The position numbers and the translations under genes are program-made. From Porphyromonadaceae bacterium UBA7087 (GTDB lineage: Bacteria > Bacteroidota > Bacteroidia > Bacteroidales > Muribaculaceae), in assembly GCA_002493515.1 (NCBI GenBank), contig DKYZ01000024.1, forward strand, positions 1,332 through 26,131: a DNA stretch of 24,800 nt, given 5' to 3'. Below are positions 23,422 to 24,800 of the stretch, piece by piece (position 1 is the first letter of the stretch; every line of letters begins with the position of its first letter). A model generated the notes under the pieces. That model made no database searches, was not told the origin of the DNA, and saw nothing but the letters and a program-made list of their open reading frames with translations.

Positions 23422-24738
23422 ATGAGCAAACTGGTAGCAATAGTCGGTAGGCCGAACGTCGGCAAATCGACACTGTTCAACCGTCTGACGCAGACGCGGC
23501 GCGCCATAGTCGACGACACGGCGGGCACCACGCGCGACCGCCAGTACGGTATGGTCGACTGGGACGGCCAGGAGTTTTCCATCGTCGATACAGGCGGCTG
23601 GGTGGTGAATTCCGACGATGTCTTCGAGGAGGAGATCAACAAGCAGGTGAACATCGCCATAGAGGAGGCCGACGTTATCCTTTTCGTGGTTGACGCCTCC
23701 GTCGGTGTGACCGACCTCGACGACAAGGTGGCCAATATCCTTCGGCGCAGCAAGAAGCCCGTGATCGTGGTGGCCAACAAGGAAGACCGCAGCGAGGCGC
23801 GTTACAACGTGGCGGAGTTCTACAAGTTCGGTCTCGGCGACCCGATCGAGGTGTCGAGTGCCAACGGCAGCGGCACGGGAGAGCTTCTCGACGAGATTGT
23901 GAAAGACATGCCCAGGCGCGAGGAAGAGGAGGAAACGGAGGAGAATGTGGCCAAATTCGCCATAGTGGGCCGTCCGAATGCCGGAAAGTCGTCGATAATC
24001 AATGCCTTCATCGGCGAGGAGCGTCATATCGTCACCGACATAGCGGGCACCACCCGCGACTCCATCTACCACCGCTACAACAAGTTCGGCTTCGATTTCT
24101 ACCTGGTCGACACGGCCGGAATCCGCAAGAAGCAGAAGGTGAACGAGGATATCGAGTATTACAGCGTGATACGTTCCATCCGCGCCATCGAGGGGAGCGA
24201 TGTCTGCATTCTGATGATCGACGCCACGCGCGGCATCGAGGGGCAGGACGCGAATATCTTCTCGCTGATCCAGCGCAACCGCAAGGGGCTGGTGGTGTGT
24301 GTCAACAAGTGGGATCTTGTGGAGGACAAGAGCATCACGGCCCAGAAGCATTTCGAGGATGCCATCCGTAGCCGCTTCGCGCCTTTTACCGATTTCCCCG
24401 TTATTTTCGCCTCGGCGCTGACGAAGCAGCGCATATACAAGGTGCTGGAGACGGCCATCGAGGTCTACAACAACCGCCGCCGTGTCATCCCGACGTCGCA
24501 GCTCAACACATATATGCTTGAGCAGATTGCCCTTACGCCTCCGCCGAGCAACAAGGGGAAGTTTGTCAAGATAAAGTATGTGACGATGCTCAAGGATGCT
24601 GTGATACCGACATTCATCTTCTTCTGCAATCTTCCGCAATGGGTCAAGGAGCCTTACCGCCGTTTCCTGGAGAACAAGATTCGCGAGAAATGGGACTTCC
24701 ACGGAACCCCCGTCGCTATTTTCATGCGCGACAAGTAG
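23422..24738 (+). CDS. der: GTPase Der (EngA), two G domains
   Basis: 438 residues. First G domain: GRPNVGKS (9-16), DTGG (56-59), NKED (119-122). An acidic linker (about 164-176) leads to the second G domain: GRPNAGKS (183-190), DTAG (230-233), NKWD (295-298). A C-terminal KH-like domain (350-438, KFVKIKYVTMLKDAVIPTF) follows. It acts in 50S subunit assembly. The tandem G domains are unique to Der. The final 62 bases of the window after it hold no gene. Confidence 0.96.
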   Translation: MSKLVAIVGRPNVGKSTLFNRLTQTRRAIVDDTAGTTRDRQYGMVDWDGQEFSIVDTGGWVVNSDDVFEEEINKQVNIAIEEADVILFVVDASVGVTDLDDKVANILRRSKKPVIVVANKEDRSEARYNVAEFYKFGLGDPIEVSSANGSGTGELLDEIVKDMPRREEEEETEENVAKFAIVGRPNAGKSSIINAFIGEERHIVTDIAGTTRDSIYHRYNKFGFDFYLVDTAGIRKKQKVNEDIEYYSVIRSIRAIEGSDVCILMIDATRGIEGQDANIFSLIQRNRKGLVVCVNKWDLVEDKSITAQKHFEDAIRSRFAPFTDFPVIFASALTKQRIYKVLETAIEVYNNRRRVIPTSQLNTYMLEQIALTPPPSNKGKFVKIKYVTMLKDAVIPTFIFFCNLPQWVKEPYRRFLENKIREKWDFHGTPVAIFMRDK

Positions 24739-24800
24739 GGGAAAACCGTTGAGGCGGTGTCTATGATAATGAATTGAAGGGAACTTCTATAAATTAAATA

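Noticed and set aside
23395..24702. Long open frame on the minus strand across der (and similar ones across era at 22367-23473 and the phosphatase at 16020-17024)
   Set aside because: These are antisense shadows produced by GC-rich, codon-biased genes; the plus-strand proteins have all expected motifs, and the antisense products have none.

Overview
The window looks like chromosomal DNA from the order Bacteroidales, most likely the family Muribaculaceae; the family is inferred from protein style and is not proven. Supporting signs are promoters of the Bacteroidetes type (TTTG, about 20 bases, TAnnTTTG), few Shine-Dalgarno sites, several secreted beta-rich proteins with type-IX-like C-terminal tails, a membrane-anchored TPR/LuxR regulator, a DUF4491 protein, and the order DUF177, rpmF, fabH, era, der.

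Left part (1-3.7 kb): a 5'-incomplete secreted protein that runs off the left edge through a run of 20 C, a strong hairpin terminator, and an Omp28-like exported protein with a CGYC thioredoxin-like motif.

Accessory island (3.7-7.4 kb): a decayed IS4-like transposase, the C-terminal DUF4143 half of an AAA ATPase sitting behind an intact-looking promoter with a 19-bp direct repeat, a small multidrug resistance (Gdx/SugE-like) exporter, and a three-gene toxin-antitoxin operon on the minus strand that resembles hipB-hipS-hipT. The operon has its own promoter and a perfect dyad operator. It lies between two copies of a GC-rich palindromic repeat; the upstream copy folds into an outer stem enclosing three hairpin arms. 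This operon and its repeat bracket are the most notable finding.

Surface-protein block (7.4-16 kb, minus strand): a LuxR/TPR regulator, then a cleaved-adhesin plus Omp28-like CGYC protein, then a 1545-residue multidomain surface protein. The last two are 19 bp apart and probably form an operon, perhaps controlled by the regulator. An 11-bp inverted repeat spans the probable promoter of the operon.

Right part (16-24.8 kb): an exported histidine acid phosphatase of MINPP (phytase-like) type with RHGAR and HAE motifs, an unknown 151-residue protein, a YD-repeat-like lipoprotein, DUF4491 overlapping a glucosaminidase/LysM cell-wall hydrolase, tRNA-Arg(CCT), and the housekeeping run DUF177-rpmF-fabH-era-der (ribosome assembly and fatty acid initiation). 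GC content is visibly higher here than in the left part and island. No CRISPR array, rRNA or origin was seen.
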